Source of the DNA: Cristatella mucedo
Taxonomy: Eukaryota > Bryozoa > Phylactolaemata > Cristatellidae
DNA length: 64,000 nt
Assembly (NCBI GenBank): GCA_009760855.2
Contig: WPIO01000010.1
Span: forward strand, 1,947,001-2,011,000
Direction: 5' to 3'
In this document: positions 23,215-38,200 of the stretch, piece by piece
Numbering within the stretch: the stretch's first letter is position 1
Layout: the number at the start of each line of letters is the position of its first letter
Translations under genes and position numbers: made by a program
The notes under the pieces: model-generated
Database searches by the model: none
What the model saw: only the letters and a program-made list of their open reading frames with translations
Told to the model about the DNA's origin: nothing

Positions 23215-26200
23215 CTCTGTGTGTGTTTGTGTGGTTGGCATTGGTGGCTGAGTTCATTTGGGGTGATGTTCGGCTATGCAGAAGGTGAATTCCATGGTAA
23301 CCTAAAGGCTGGGGCTGTTGACATTGTTGGTTTTTTGCTTAGAAATGCTAAGCCAATTAGATCATGGGGCAGCTGCTTCCAGGGCAGGTCAAAAGGCAAC
23401 TGCTCGAGCTTGATTGGAACTTGATTGGAATCAGTGATGTGAATTGACCTACCACCGATGCCAGTGACTTCACGAAAAGCAATTGCTTAGTCTGAGGGAA
23501 CTTAATGACACTGTTCTTTAAAGGCACTGGCTGGTACAAACAAATCAAGACATGCAAGCCTGCTTACGCAGCTAGCTCCCCGTCTTTTGCTAGCCTTTTT
23601 CAGACTAGTCAGACTGCCAAAACCATGTTGGTTAAATATTCTCGAGTTATAATAGCTTGTGATTGAGACCTTGGCATTTTGGTGATCGGTGGTAGTAGGT
23701 GCAGCAAATTACCGAAATGCACCACAATCTCCTCTAAGCAAAAATCATCCGGAAATTGGTGACTCAGAGCTCAAATTACAATTGAATATTGTAGTAGGCA
23801 ATCGTTGTAATGTACCAAGCAAACTGTATGCCATTTTTCTCACATTCTCTCATGCAAATGAACCATAAAGATGCTGGCCACCACAGGAATCCCTCACAAT
23901 CCACCCCAAATCCACCAGAAATAGTCTTCGTGAAGCTCCGACTTGGATTTCGCATTTCACGAAGCTATCTTTTAAGTGTACCATCACAAGTTGGTACCGT
24001 TGTACTCATTCTCATTCAATCCTCTGCTGCAATTGATTGGGTCGTATTATGGCAACAGCTAGGCTGCTGCAGGCAGTTGCAGTGGATTGCTCGAGGCAGC
24101 CCTTCCACGAAGGCTCAACATTTTGAGGATTTCGGCAATTCGTTGCATCCATCAATAGCAAGCTGAAAAAACATGCATCCTTGTGAGCGCCTGCTTATGC
24201 ATTCGTCTGCATGCTTGCTTGAGTGGGCACCATCTGAGACTGTCGTTTCTGAGTAGTGTGAAGTGCTGATAAATGAATGTATACATGCACAGTACAATAA
24301 GCACGCGAAAGCACGACGAGCCGTTCTCATCTTTTTGACGTTTGGCATGGCTTCGGCATAGAGGGAACGGCCGAGAGCTTGTCTGAGCATGTACCTGCTA
24401 TCGTGACCCCACTAAGCAGCATATTAAGCTGCTTAATTGCCCTCTCTTGCCCTTGTTTTTGCTGATGGGGTGGTGGGTGATTGCTCTACTAGACAGGGTC
24501 AGTCATCGTGATCGATTTATTTAACTTCCAGCATGGTGGATCGCTCGAAGTGAGGGCCTTTCTCGACCGCCGGACGACGGCCTTCCCACCGCCGGACGAG
24601 AGCTAGCGCCGCCTTTGTGGCATTCATCCACTTCAGAGCCAGCCCAAATCATAGCAGTCGCGGTGCCACCCGATGATGATGTGGGGTCGACACATTCTCA
24701 CTTGCGCCGAGAGAACATCACCGATCGAGGTACTACCTCATGTAGATTACTAGATGGCTCATAGCTTTGTTCCGCGACAGACGGGCTGTCAATGTCCCCC
24801 AGACGGTACACAGGCATCCACATTCATCGTGCGTTGTGCATGCAACTAGCTGAGCCAGCTTCCTCAGCAGCTGGCTTCGCTGCGCTCAGCCCAGAGCTGT
24901 CGCCCCGAGCTCAGGTTAATCAGCCGGCTTGTGACATAGCTGATAGGCTTTAGTCGTTCTTGATGAGCCTGCCGAGGCGGGACAGCAGCTTGTGCCTTTA
25001 GTTCGGCAAGTGTGACAAGTCGCATCCACCCACATACTTCCCTTATCTATTGGTGCCCTTCTCGGGCCATCATGTTGATCTGAATGGAGGGTATCAACAA
25101 TTTTCTTGCTGCCTAGCTAGGCAGCATTGTATTATTGCTCCTTGACCACTGCCGGATCTCACCGTATCGACAGACAGGGTTCTCAAGCACAAGGCCTATC
25201 GAAATGAGAAGGAAATCGATGGATGTGCACTTGACTAAATGAGCCAGCCGATTAACCATGCCAGTGCTTGCAATGACTTTATTCTTCAGCAAAGGGCTGC
25301 CCATGACAAACAGACTTCAAGTAGCCAAGACTACTCGGGCTATCAGAGCCTGAGCAGACAGAGGAGACTCACAAGACTGCTCGAAGACTAGAGGTCTGCC
25401 TGCAGGTCACATGACTACAGCACTTGCACTTGCCTCTGCAAGCCATTCGTTGAATAGAGCTTCAGCTCTTGCTGCGCAAGCTGATCGGTCATGATATGCA
25501 AAGTGCCCGGAACGAGAATTAATTCTCCGAGGGCACTAGACAAATGCCTTATTATTAGATTATTGCTACTATTGTGATCCCCAAAAGGCAACCGAAAACT
25601 GCGAATATCGAGCCCATAATTCGGAATGCGTTGTTCATTAAATGCAACTGTAGCCTGCAACTCTTCACCGGTTCCAAGCCCAGCGGTAGAAGAAGCTCAC
25701 AGTGCGCTATCCTGATTTCGAGTTCGAATCCTCAAGAGCAGTGAGCAATCTTTCAGTGCACGAGTCCGGTCGCCCGCTGCCTAGTCACACCTCGCCGCCA
25801 CTAGGGACCGCTCCTGCTGTGCTGCTCGCACTGAGTCGTGGCCGCGAGCGCCGAGCGAGCGAGAGCTCGGTTTTGCCTGGCTTTAACCTGTTGGCGGGGG
25901 GGGGGGGGAGCCCAGCGATTCGTCGGTGTGAGCACCAGCACGAGCTGCCGCGGCGCTCGACGAATCGCTGACGAATCGAGCCCTCCTCTTCCTGCTACAG
26001 CTGCTGCTGCCACCGAAATCCAGTCGACCGCCAGCGGTCGGCCTACCGATGTGTCCCCCGCTGGCCGAGCGGTTCCGGTCAATGGCGGCCCGTGTCCGGC
26101 CGAGAGTATCCGGGGCGTCGGCTGGCCTGCGACAAAGCCCGGACACGTGCGCCAAGTGTCTTGCCCGCCGCCCGCTCAGGGCGCGGCCCGGCGCCTCTGC

Positions 26201-29200
26201 GGCTCGAGCGGCTTCTGGCAAGATGTCCCCGACATGAGCGACTGCGTGTCGTCGACTTTCGCCGAAGTTCAGGCGCAGGTAAGTGGAGGCTGTGCGCTAG
26301 AGCATCGACAACTGCTGGAGGCGCGCTCGCGAGCCACGGGGGGATGGTGTGGGCATGGGGGCGGCGAGGGGTTGGGTGAGTGGGGATGTGGAGGATTTTT
26401 AAAGCCTGCCTGCCGACGATGGTGTCCCCTGTGACGGTGAGAGCAGCCTGCAGCCGAGAAGGGACTTCACTCGGCCCCCACTCTCTGCTGACAGAATGCT
26501 GCGTTCGATGTGTGGTGTGCCTCGACCTTGACTTTGACGCCTCTTCATCTGTCGCCACTGCTGTTGTTGACTCCACATGTCTGACTGATGCTCTGCTCGA
26601 GAGTTCGCTTCCGGATGGGCTGCCTTGCTGACATCTCGCTTTCACTTCAATCTCTCTTTCTGGCTCTCTCTTCTGTCAACTCTCCTCCCCTCCCTCTATC
26701 ATTCCTTGCGTTTCTTATGCTCCCCCTTCTCACCAAAGAGTTTTGGTGCATACAGTGAGCTGAAGGCTCGATCACCAAGGGAGTTCAATTTAGTGCATGG
26801 GGTGGGGCAGGTGATCAGATGCTTACAAGCAAGGGGTTCGAATGCATGTGACTGGGGGAGCGATGAGGTCGGTTAGGTAGGCTGATGCTAGCAAAACAAG
26901 TGGCCAGTTTTGCTGTGGGCAAGAACGAACCCTGACTTGAAGAACACAGTCGAAAACTTTGGGATGCTTTGCAGCAAAATGTGAGACAACCAGCTATTCA
27001 TGTCTCCTCAGCAGATGTCTTATTTGTGGCTCTATATGGATGCTAGTTAGAAATTCTTAACGAGGATCGGGGTGCCCCCAACCAATCTGCTAACAGGTAG
27101 TGATTATAAATCACGGCCGAGAAACTTCCAATTAGCCCAAGCCATCTAATAATTAAATAAGTACACATAATTTATCTATCACCATTGATTTATGAGTAAT
27201 AATTGCATGAAATGACGTAGTATTAATATTAGTAATGCACCTTGAAAGCACTACCTGGTGGATTATTGGAGACAGCTTTGCAAATACAGTTCCTGCACCC
27301 ACGTTAACGTGTATAACTGTTCTTTCATTCCTTGAATGATGCCATCGACCGGCATGCATTCTGGCTTCACTGCTCTCTGTTAGGATGCATTTTCTGGTTA
27401 CGACTCCTTCAGTGGGAATCGCGAGGGCACCAGGGCCGTTACAGCAGAGAGCACGCTTACAGGACTGAGTGATGAGTATGCTGTGAGAACAGTTTTTTTT
27501 TTCTGACGGCTCACGGCTGACTGCTCGAGGACCACACATCTTACTGCTCGTTCATGGCACTGATCTGCTAGGACTGTAATGACTGTGCATGCTTTCAATT
27601 TTAATTTTTTCCTGATATCATGAACACATATCTATTTGCATGGTCTCCGTGATCGGTGCTCCTTCTGGCTATCAATCCGTGGGATGAGGCCTCTCCTGGC
27701 TCTCCCGGACCCGTGCGACATGCCCCCTGCTGGATTCAGCGAGCAGTTCCCAATCTGTTCCTGTAGCTTCTCGTCGACGGAGAACCAGAGCAGTTGGTAG
27801 AGCGAGTCCGCAATGCCAGCAGCGCTGCCAAGCTGTTCGGTGGCGACTTGAGAGCATCGGTGCGCATCCTCGGCAATCTGTCCAGCTCGGCGCTGATGGC
27901 CGAGTCGGCCGCCAAGGTCAGTGCGCAAGCTCAACTGCCTCCCAGCCTTGTCCGCCGCCGGTGCCCCGGCGCCTCCATCCCGCACTCGTTCGAGCGATGC
28001 AGTGACTACGTACAAAAATGAGCCACGGCAGAGGCGGCATGCTCGCGGCCGCATCGCCATGCAACCGGCTGTCTTGTGACTAGTGGTCGCTTCGATCAGT
28101 GTGGCAGTGCACTGCCTTTTGCCGGTCGTCCAGGACGTCGTGCAGACCAGCAGCAACTTGTTCTCGGCCAGCCACGCCGACGCCTGGCGCGACCTGAGTC
28201 CGGCCACGCGAATGGAGACGGCTGCTCAGCTGCTGGCCGCCGTCGAGAGAGGCGTGGCCATTGCCGCCAAAAGCCTCAGCAGCTCGCAGACAATAGCCAG
28301 CGACCACGCAGGTAGGACGTCTGGCCGAGGAACGGCCGCAGCGAGGCAGCTGCGACGAACGAAACCCTCCGAGGTGCTGGGCAGGGCAGAGCTGTGTGCA
28401 GGGCAGAACTGTGGGCAGGGCAGAGCTGTGGGTAGGGCAGAGCTGTGGGCAGGGCAGAGCTGTGGGCAGGGCAGAGCTGTGGGCAGGGCAGAGCTGTGGG
28501 CAGGGCAGAGCTGTGGGCAGGGCAGCTCGCATGGTGGTCGAGTGCCTCGAGTCATGCCTTGCCCACTGCTCGGCAGCCCGAGTCATCTGTCGTCGATAAT
28601 TGTTATGGCGCCCCGGAATTATCGTGCTATCGTTTGAGAGAATCTGTTTGGATGGCCGGCTTTGGAAACTGGAAAATTAGCTTATTCAACCGCTAGAACA
28701 GTGCTTGCAAACTCCTCAAATGCCTCTCTTCTTGAGCCACAATGGGTGATGGCACAGATGTGTTAGTGAGATTAATAATAATACTCATAGGATATTTGCA
28801 TAGTGTTTCAAAGTTTTGAGGCTAGGCCAGATATTGTCTGGCCGCATCTCTGTCCGCAATAGTAAAAAGTGCTCCTTCAGAATCTGGCTTCACGATCTCT
28901 TTCGAATGATCGTCTCACTATCTCTTATTTGTAGTTTGCACAATCCGAGTGATCCAGGCAGAGGAATTAGCAGGAGCTGGTGATGACATTATTATATCCA
29001 TGGATGGCACGTCGGACGTTGTTCACTTTCACAGCGAAGCAGTGGCACCTCTCAAGACCGACGATGGTAGTCTCAATCGAGCTGCTTGTGCTCATTGCGT
29101 AGTTGATCGGCAAGAGTTGGGCGAATCTCTCCTGCCGCTCGGCTTGAGGGGACGCTTTTGACACTCAAGCTGTGCACGGCATGCTGCAACTCGCAACCTC

Positions 29201-32200
29201 ACCCTCTGCTGTGATTCCAGGTTCCGTGAAAATTGTGGCCATCTTAACCGACAGAGTGCACACGTTGGTGCAAGGGAACACGGAACCGATGGAGGCGGTC
29301 GCAGCAGCAACAGCTGTTGGTTCCACGACGGCTACAGTCAGCAGCCGCATTTTGTCGGTCACAATAGCAGGTCACTTGGGCCTGTATGACTTCAAATCCC
29401 TAAAGCTCAATCAACCTTTTGTGTACATTTTGAACCACATGCCGGATGCAACTCCAAGTGCCAGTGGGCAGAGAAGCTTCACGTGTGTATTCTGGGACTT
29501 CCATCAAAGGTAAAGCAAGCTATTACTTTTTGGATGACTGGCACAATCTCAGCTACTGTTCGATCTAATGGCTCTGCAAACGTGGACTCTATCATTGAGC
29601 TGTGATAAATGTCGCTTCGCATGTATTTATGCACATAACAGGACATTAACAGGGTGAAGTGAGTCTTTATAATTGAATTTTACGTCTCGAAGCTTCGACC
29701 TGTGTATTTCCTATTCACGTGCATACGTATGCCTGTAAGTGCATCAGTAACCTAGTATGCTTTCTTTCCGGCAGACGTGCATATACAGAGTTCGCAGAAT
29801 GAGATTTACTTCTCTTTGGGTCGTATAAAAATGTTTCATTAGTATTATTATTGCCATGCTTGTTTGCACACACACTCAAGTTAATGCGAAGGGCCAGTTA
29901 CATTTGCTCGTTCGCACACACACGTGAACACACTCATACATATGCATACACCAGTGATGCAATCTAATACAGGATGCTGTAGGTGCACATGTACACGCAC
30001 CTCTGTTTATGGCCCAGTTTGATTGCAGTGCCTGTCACATCCTAGGTCGTACCCTAGGGGTAAAAATGATCGGCTTCATGACCAAGGTCACGGGTTCGGC
30101 TCCTGCGACAGACAGCCCTCTAAACAGACAGCCATCTCTCTCTCTCTCTCTCAGCCTGCTGCAAGCAGGGTGCTAGCCGTAAATGCTCTTCCAAATGCTC
30201 TACCTTTATATAAACGAGACTGATGGATTAGCTGACATTTACTGTATTTGACACGCCTTTTCATCATCGAAAGTAGTCTTATGACTTCCAAATCCAAGTG
30301 TATTACCTAAACTCTGCTCGTTGTGGATATACAACAATAGCAGCAGTTGATGCTAGCAGAGGCTGTCACGAGCTAGCATAAATGATCGACACCAATATTA
30401 GTCGTAACCGACTGGCAGTGCTGTGGTTAACTAGCTAGACTCCTGTTGAATTGCTGATGGTCTTGTCGTATTACAGTCTCTTGGTTAACCAGCATTCCAC
30501 TCGGTGTCTGTTGGGCACCACCTGTCAGATTTGCTGCTCACGCCAAGCGTGTTCTTGTTCGGTCGATTCGGGGCTTAGACTTTTGCCTATCCACTAGTCC
30601 ACAGTGATGGTTACGTGGTTGGCGGCCATAGAATTGGCTACTTGCATCACGATGCACTGTGGGGGTTTAGCCACCAGACTCTGCTATGTTTTGCTGCTCC
30701 ACTGACGAGTTGCATTCAGATGAAGATGCTTTATCTTTGTGCTGCCTAATCACTCAGGTTGACGTTCATGGCGAATGTCACACTGTCGCAAGACTGAACT
30801 CGTTAGGCTTACTAATCCGGCCTGTACCACCGGCAATTTTGTTTCGCTGGAGAGAGGATAGAGTGACGGTGTCATAAGCACTTGGTGTGGTGGGGTACAC
30901 CTGAAACGTCATACTTAACAGCAGTAGTGGTGGTTATGTCATTGTGCAATTTGTGACTATTCCTTCATATCATAGCATTTTTACCAATGTGGATAACTCT
31001 ATGAACATTCTAGGTTATCAATGTGATTTAGGTTAGTATGCACTTAGGCCGTGCCGTGCAATTTATTTTCTTTAAAGTTTTGTTTGTGCACTTAATGAAA
31101 TCAAAATCATAGTGTTAGCATGGAACAAAAGTAATGCTCCGATATTGAGCAAAAGCATATCGCACTGTACGTGGCGCCACTTGGTGTGTAGTTACATTGC
31201 GAATTGTTCATTTTCCAATTGCTCTTAGCTCCTGAGTGAGGTGCTTCTGCTAGCAACAGACTGTTGTGCCCCTGAGGTCTGGTAGTTCTGCTCCCCATGC
31301 CAATCCATGTACCATCATGGCCTGCAGGAATTGGTCCGGCTCGGGATGCATGCGAATCGGTGGCAATGCCACTTATTCCATCTGTGAGTGTGATCATCTG
31401 ACCAACTTTGCCGTGCTCATGGACGTGATGGGTTCGAGTACCAAGGTAAGCAAGCAGACGCTTTGGTGTAGATAACAGCAGCTTCAGCTATGTCACAATC
31501 AGGTTTTCCGTTGTTGTTCTCTGCAGCCACATTCGGCAGCAATGCGGTTCATTGTCGACCACATGCATCGACGGTGTTTGTCGTAATCTTTGTCGTGCTA
31601 TTCGCAGCTTGCACCAGCTCATGAGATGTCACTGAAAATAATCACCTGGGTCGGCTGTGTCGTTTCCATCGTCTGCCTCATCCTCAGCTGGCTAACGTTC
31701 CAGTGCCTTAAGTACGTGTACATTTAGCATGCCTGTGGTCCATGCATGCACAGGTCGCAAGGTCCTAGTCAGTTTGATGCCGAAGCATCGAAGCAGCTTC
31801 ACGCCGCTTCCACATGCTGCGGTCCGACATGCTTCGATGCTTGACACTGCTGCCTGGCCGTGCTTCGTCGATCGTGCTCGATGCCAACCTAGTGTTTGGC
31901 GGCGATTTTTACGAGCAGGAGTCTGAATTGCGATCGAAATACCATACACAAAAATCTGGTGTTCACCTTATGCCTGGCAGAGATGCTATTCCTTTTCGGA
32001 TTGTCGGAGACCGGCTTGTCGATACCGGTGAGTGCGCTGTCACACGTCTCGCGTGTCACCACTAGTCCGCGGGGGAGGGGAAAGGAAAGCCGAGGGAAGG
32101 GGGAGGGAGGGAAAAGGGGCAGAGAGGGGAGAGCTCAAGCGAGTGGGCTCTTGGGCACCTTTATGCATGACGCGACACTGTTGCAGCAAATGTGGCACAG

Positions 32201-35200
32201 CAGTTTCGGGCTGCGATTGCGGAGTAGTGCTGCTGTCAGCTCTCGCAAGACTTGGCGACTGCATTTCAGCTGATGTGCACCGTCGTCGCAGCATTGCTGC
32301 ATTTCCTGTTTCTTGCTGCCTTCGGCTGGATGTGCCTCGAGGGTGTGCAGCTCTACGTGATGCTCATCGAGGTCTTCGAGACAGAGAGGTCGCGCATCGG
32401 CTACTACTATGCTGCTGGCTACGGTGAGCTGCATGCACTGCACACGACCTAGTCGAGTGCAGTGCAGGCATCTAGAATAGACACAAGGAAGCTCACCCAC
32501 CTTGCCTTGTACCGCTTGCTGAGAAAAGCCACAGCGGCTAAATGTTCTGTAGAATAAGAGGAGAAGGCATAGTTCAAACTACTGCAGTAGAAAAGTGTAA
32601 GCAGACCGGTAGGGAAGTGTACGGATGCCATCTTCCGAGATAGCTGCTGCTTGTCCTCTAGGTCCTCAGTGGCACTCGCACATGTGTCCACATCTGTGCA
32701 ACCGTAAACTTAAAAGCGGAGCAATATGGAAACATATGGGACGTGTTTCCTGCATAGCATACAAATGATGGAGCCTCTCCCGAGCAATCCCACTCAAACC
32801 CGTTTAGCCTCTTTGCCAGGCGAAAGGAACCGGTCATAATAGGACATCTTTACAGTGCCGTAATTGAACTAAGTCTCTTTCTAGATACTTAACATACAAT
32901 GGTAAGGAAGTGTGTCAATTGGTTAGTGATAGCATGCGAGTTGTGAACCAGGTTGGCTCACAATGGACCATTCCCTAAAGGACACGATGCGCCTCTATAC
33001 CTTATTTGACCATTTTTTCTGCTCACTTCTTCGTTTTGAAGGTGCATGACCATCCACAGCGTGCTGGGCAAAATTTTAAGAGCATTAATTCTTGCCAGCG
33101 CTTGGCTCATAGCTTCTGCCTGACATAAACTTGGCTGTATGGAGCCTGCATATGTGCCTCTGATGATATCCCGATGTGAAGTTGCCGTAGTCACTGCATT
33201 GTCGGCCTGGATGCTATTGAATTATTGTCAGGAAACGAAGCAATCGATTTCTTCATTAGCTCTATGCTGTCTTCATGAAACTATGTAGTGCATGGTAGTT
33301 GTCACTCTCTCATCCGGAAAACAAACTTTCCTCTTCCTCTTATAGGCATACCTGCCATCATCGTAGGAGTCTCGGCTGGAATCGACTATAACAGCTATGG
33401 AACGGACAAATTGTAAGTCAGTGAATAGCTTCATTATTGTCTTCCATCCATGCAGCTTTGATCATTGCCATGCTTTGATCATTGCCATGGCCGGACTTGT
33501 ATCGAAGCATATGAGTGGTCATATTGTTCCATGCATTGGATGACACTTACATGATGTCATGTATAATACACTATCGTTGGATAGACAGTATTTGGACATA
33601 GACTGTCGTTCGGATGATTTGGAGCTCCTGGTAATGGTAAATACCCAAATTAGATGTTTCATATTGTACTCACACCGGTTGAGTGGCTAACTACAGTCAA
33701 GTCTGTCTACTTTCAGCTACGTAACATTGCTAAAATTTGGGCTTGCTTAGACAAGGATACTAGATCTAAATTAATCCATGCATTTGCGACATCCTGTCTC
33801 GACTCCTGTAACTCACTGCTTGCGCTGGTCTGTCAGTCTGTGCAATCAGGCGCTTACAGTTTATGCAAAGCTCTGCAGCAAGGCTTGTCTGTCGTGGGTG
33901 TCATAGTTGTCACATCATACCACTTCTAGCCAGCCTGCACTGGCTCCCAGTCAAGCATCGACTTCAAGGCTCTGTCACTCACTTTTAGGGCCCATCATTC
34001 TTTGGCTCCAGCCTACCTATCAGATGTACTTCACCACCAGGCAAACAACTTATCTGCTTTTCTGAATCTAATCGTTTAACTACACCTCGTACGAGCTTCA
34101 AATTCTTTGAAGACTGCACCTTTAATTTGTATGCTCCCAAAGTGTGTGACTCATTTGTACTGGCATCACGACATCCCCTGACTTAGTGACATCTAAAAAG
34201 AAGCTAACTACTTCTATTTATCACAGCATTTAGCTGGTCCATATGATTCGTCCACTGTTTGCTTACGCATACTGTGACTGTACATGCTGCTACTAACCAT
34301 ATTTGCATGCTGACTGTATGCATATCACCTCTAGCCATGTTATACTTGTTGCCTTTGAGAATGCTACAACTAAATTAATTATCAAATTCAGTATTAGCCG
34401 ATTTAACAGCCTCATTTGTATAGCGACAGAGGAGCCTTAATGGCTATTACCATCACTCGCAGTCGGGTCGGCAATATAGGATCGCCCACTGCAGGATTTA
34501 AACCCACGACCTCGGTGGTGAAGAGTGAGCAGCTAACTGGAGGCAAGCCTCCTGGACTATCACGACCCATTAAACATTCAATCATGCTTTCTTTGCAGCA
34601 CGTGTAAAGTGCCTAGAAAGAGATTCCGTTCTCTGAGGTTGCTTTGCAAATGTATAATTCTATTATTATTACTATTATTATTATTATTATAGCTAAGGTA
34701 AAGTGAATTAAGCAATACAGAGCCGATGGCTTGATGGGAATAAGGCAGAGCAGGCAGTATCACTTGTGCTTTCTCGCTGGCTTATTATGTCCACTTTTTC
34801 TTGACTTCAGCTTCTTCTCGGGGTTGGGCTTCGAACCTTACCACTTCAGGCACGACTAGACCATTAGTCCTCAATGAAGAGAATGACAGATCTGGTTGGT
34901 GGTTACTGGGCTGACCTGTGAGTTTGATTCAACAATGGAGAATGGCTTTGTAACAGTGCCTCAGGATGATCTCTTCTGCATTAATAATGATAATAAAAGT
35001 TCATTTGGATAGCAACTTAAGAGAATTAAAAGACTCGTGAGTAGTATCAGCAGCTATCGGTTAACTAAAAATAGGGTTACCTGAGGAGGATTACTTGCAA
35101 ATGCCTTATCGGAGTCGGTATGAAAGTAATAAAGTAATACTACTATATCCAGTTGGCTGCAAACCTTCGGCTTTCTTGAGGGTTTGAGGCATCTCCAGCA

Positions 35201-38200
35201 TAAATGCTTTGGCTCACCGACCTCTGCACCACAAAGTGGTGATGGTCGTTTAAGTAAGGAGCTCATAACCGCTAAGACAGCTTTATAAGTCGAAGTCAGC
35301 TACAGCTAGAAGTAGCCGCTGCGTGAGCACGGTGCACTGCGCCCCATGGCTGTGAATGGAGATGATAATCCGCAGCAGACGATTGTACGCTGCTGAGGCA
35401 TGCACGAAGCGCTTGAATAGAGATTCAGTTCCCTTAAAGCACCTTAGAGCTGCATTATATACTGTGCGTTTTCGTGAAGCCAAATGCAGGATGTGCATTC
35501 AACGTATTTGTCCTGCAAGGTATCTCACTGCATCCGCCAATGCGTTGGGCACGGGTTGAAGGAAAGGATCATGACAGGTAGCTTAGAAAATGACAGGTAG
35601 CGTACAAAAATTAACTGGCATGGCAAAATTGAAACGATACGCTGGCTGCCTCCGAACGAGCACCAGCTGAGGGTGGCCATGGCCACTTCGCCGATCGGTT
35701 GAAGCATTGAGAACGAGGCTGAGCCGTGAACGTAATGTATTTCTGTCTGTAACTCCACAAAGTCATAAAGACTATGTGGGTGTTACGCAGAAGAGTTTTG
35801 TATAGCACACTCACTGCCTAAGCAGCTTTCGGTACGCATTCGGTAGCCAAAAGACTTCGTCTCACGCGACAAAGAGAAAGTGGGAAGCATAGCAGAGTCT
35901 GGAGAGCAGTTGAGGTAGTGTGTAGCATGGAATTAGCAGCTCAGGACCGCTGAAAAGGATGACCAATAGTCGGCAGCAGAAGAGTAGTGGTCGTGTAAAA
36001 ATTGTGGAATCAAGTTCCACAGTCTAGGACCTGCAGAGCTAAAGCTTCTGTTGCCAACGGTCTTTAAGCGGATGAATGGAACAGCTAATTTATTTTCCAC
36101 ACTGGACCCAAAGAGGGCGCAAAAAGGCTGAAACTGATGCAGCAGTTCAGCTAGGTGCGAAGGAGCCAAGCCGTGGCGAGCCTTGTGGGTCAGCAAAAGA
36201 ACTTTGCTCTGTATCTGTTGCTCAACCGGCATCCATCCTAGCTCTTTTAGGAAATGAGACGCTTGGTCAAACCGCTGGGACTTGAAGACTAGCCTTACAG
36301 CCATATTTATAGTCAGCTGCAGTGGCCTATTTGCTTTCTTTGGTAGCCCAACCAAAAGGGAATAACAATAATCAAGTCGAAACAGAACTAAAGAGCTAGT
36401 TAAATGTTTTGCATGCCACTGCGGAAGACAACTCCTAATCTTGGATAGGGATCGGACGTGATGGGTAGCTGTAGTAGCCGTCTTCTGAATGAAGCTTTTA
36501 AAATTGAGGCAGCTGTCGAAAACGATACCCAAATTTTTAGCATGTGGTGATGGTCGCACAACAGCATCACCTATTAGAAGAGCAAAGCCTTTTAATCCAA
36601 CCACATGCTTAGGGTGTGCCATGGGCAGCAGTTCGGTTTTATCATCATTTAGTTTCAAGCAGTTTTCCCACATCCAAGATTGAACGTCGGCTAGGCAAGC
36701 ATTCAGCTTCTCAGCGAATGCGTGCCAGTGACCGTCCCTTGTCGCAGCGGTCGCTGGCACGAGGCCTCACTAGGCTGTAGAGAGTGCTAAAGAGCTCTCC
36801 TTCCTGTTTACGCCGCTGCTGAGGGCTGTACCAGGGGCTCTTTGGCAGAGTGCGGAGTGGTGGTCGTTGGCTTGTACGTTATTTGACTCGCGAGACATCC
36901 GGATGCACGTCAGTGTTCTCTTTGCTTTCGATGCTGTGATTTCTATTCGAAAAGCGTGCGAGGTCCTGCTACTGGCTTTACTGCAGCAGCCACTTACAAC
37001 AGAGCCAGCCCCTTGCAGAGCTGCCCTCATTTGCGTTGCAGCTGCTGGCTTCGAGCAGACACTGGCTTCATCTGGAGCTTCGTAGGCCCAGTGGCTGCTG
37101 TTATCCTGGTGAGCAGCACTGGCGAGCAGCAGCAGCAGCTGGTGCACCGGGGTGGTGGGGGGACGACGAGGGGGTTAGATAAGGACAGAGGTTCCCTGCA
37201 GTTGTGCCTCCTCGGTTCGGCAGAAGCCCTTGCCTGGCGCTGCTGCGCCTGATTGGCAGGGCTCTGACGGCGTCTAGTGCCGATGTCTGCACAGGTCAAC
37301 CTCGCCATGCTCGGCATCGCAATCCACATGATGTGCCGGCACGCCAGCACAGCGGCGAGCATAAAAGCAAAAGATCAGAAGAAGTCGAACAGCGCCAGGT
37401 GAGTGTCGCGCCCTTGCTCAGTGTCTGCACTGTCTCCCCGCGCAGGGCGCCTTGTCTCTGTGGGCTCCGCGACCCAGACGGCCACCACTTAGCACCGGCT
37501 ATGGGCTAAGCGTCTCTCTGGGCAGAGCGTCTGCTAGTGCCCATTGGCTAGTGGCCAGCTACTGTCAAGCCAGCCTACTTTGAATGACCTACGGCGGCAC
37601 CGGCTCCCGACTCACTGGCTGGCCCGCTCGCTCTGCGTGACCGGTGGCATTCTCACTCGCGCGAGAGGACCGTGGTCGAAGCACAATGTGCCGCGCGACG
37701 TTTTGCAGCTGCGATCCTGCTGCCCAGCTGTCCGAGAGCAGCGGAGGCAGTGGCGTCGAGCACGTGGGTGCCCACGTGGCACGCACCCTCGAACAGTGCG
37801 GGTAAATGGTCGTGCGCCGTCGTGGGCAGTCGCGTCACCGGCGCTAATTGCTCCCTCCCCGTCTGCCCGACCATTCCGCACTGCGGCCGGGTCGTCTGCT
37901 AAGTGTTCGCTTTCTTCTTCACGGTCCGCGTTTCTGCTTTCGTTAGACGCCTGGATGGTGCGCAGTCACTCTGGCTTTGCATCTGTCGCCGCTGTGACGC
38001 TGTGACGCTGGCCCTGTCAACCTGAGCTCTCGCTTACGCTTGCCGCTGTGGTTTCGCAGATCGCCTGTGCACCATTTTCTCCACAATTCGTGCAATCGCC
38101 TCAGTTCGGCTCTGGCTTGTGCTCCGAGCTGCTTGCCAAGTTTGATCGGCACCCTTTATTGCTTCCGGTGCAGTGTGCTCCACAAACCGACCACCTTTTG

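Noticed and set aside
26079..26645. 188-codon minus-strand frame
   Set aside because: A shadow of the GC-rich HRM exon and its flank.
28080..28637. Long frames on both strands with [12 protein letters not shown] or [13 protein letters not shown] repeats
   Set aside because: Produced by the 17-bp minisatellite.
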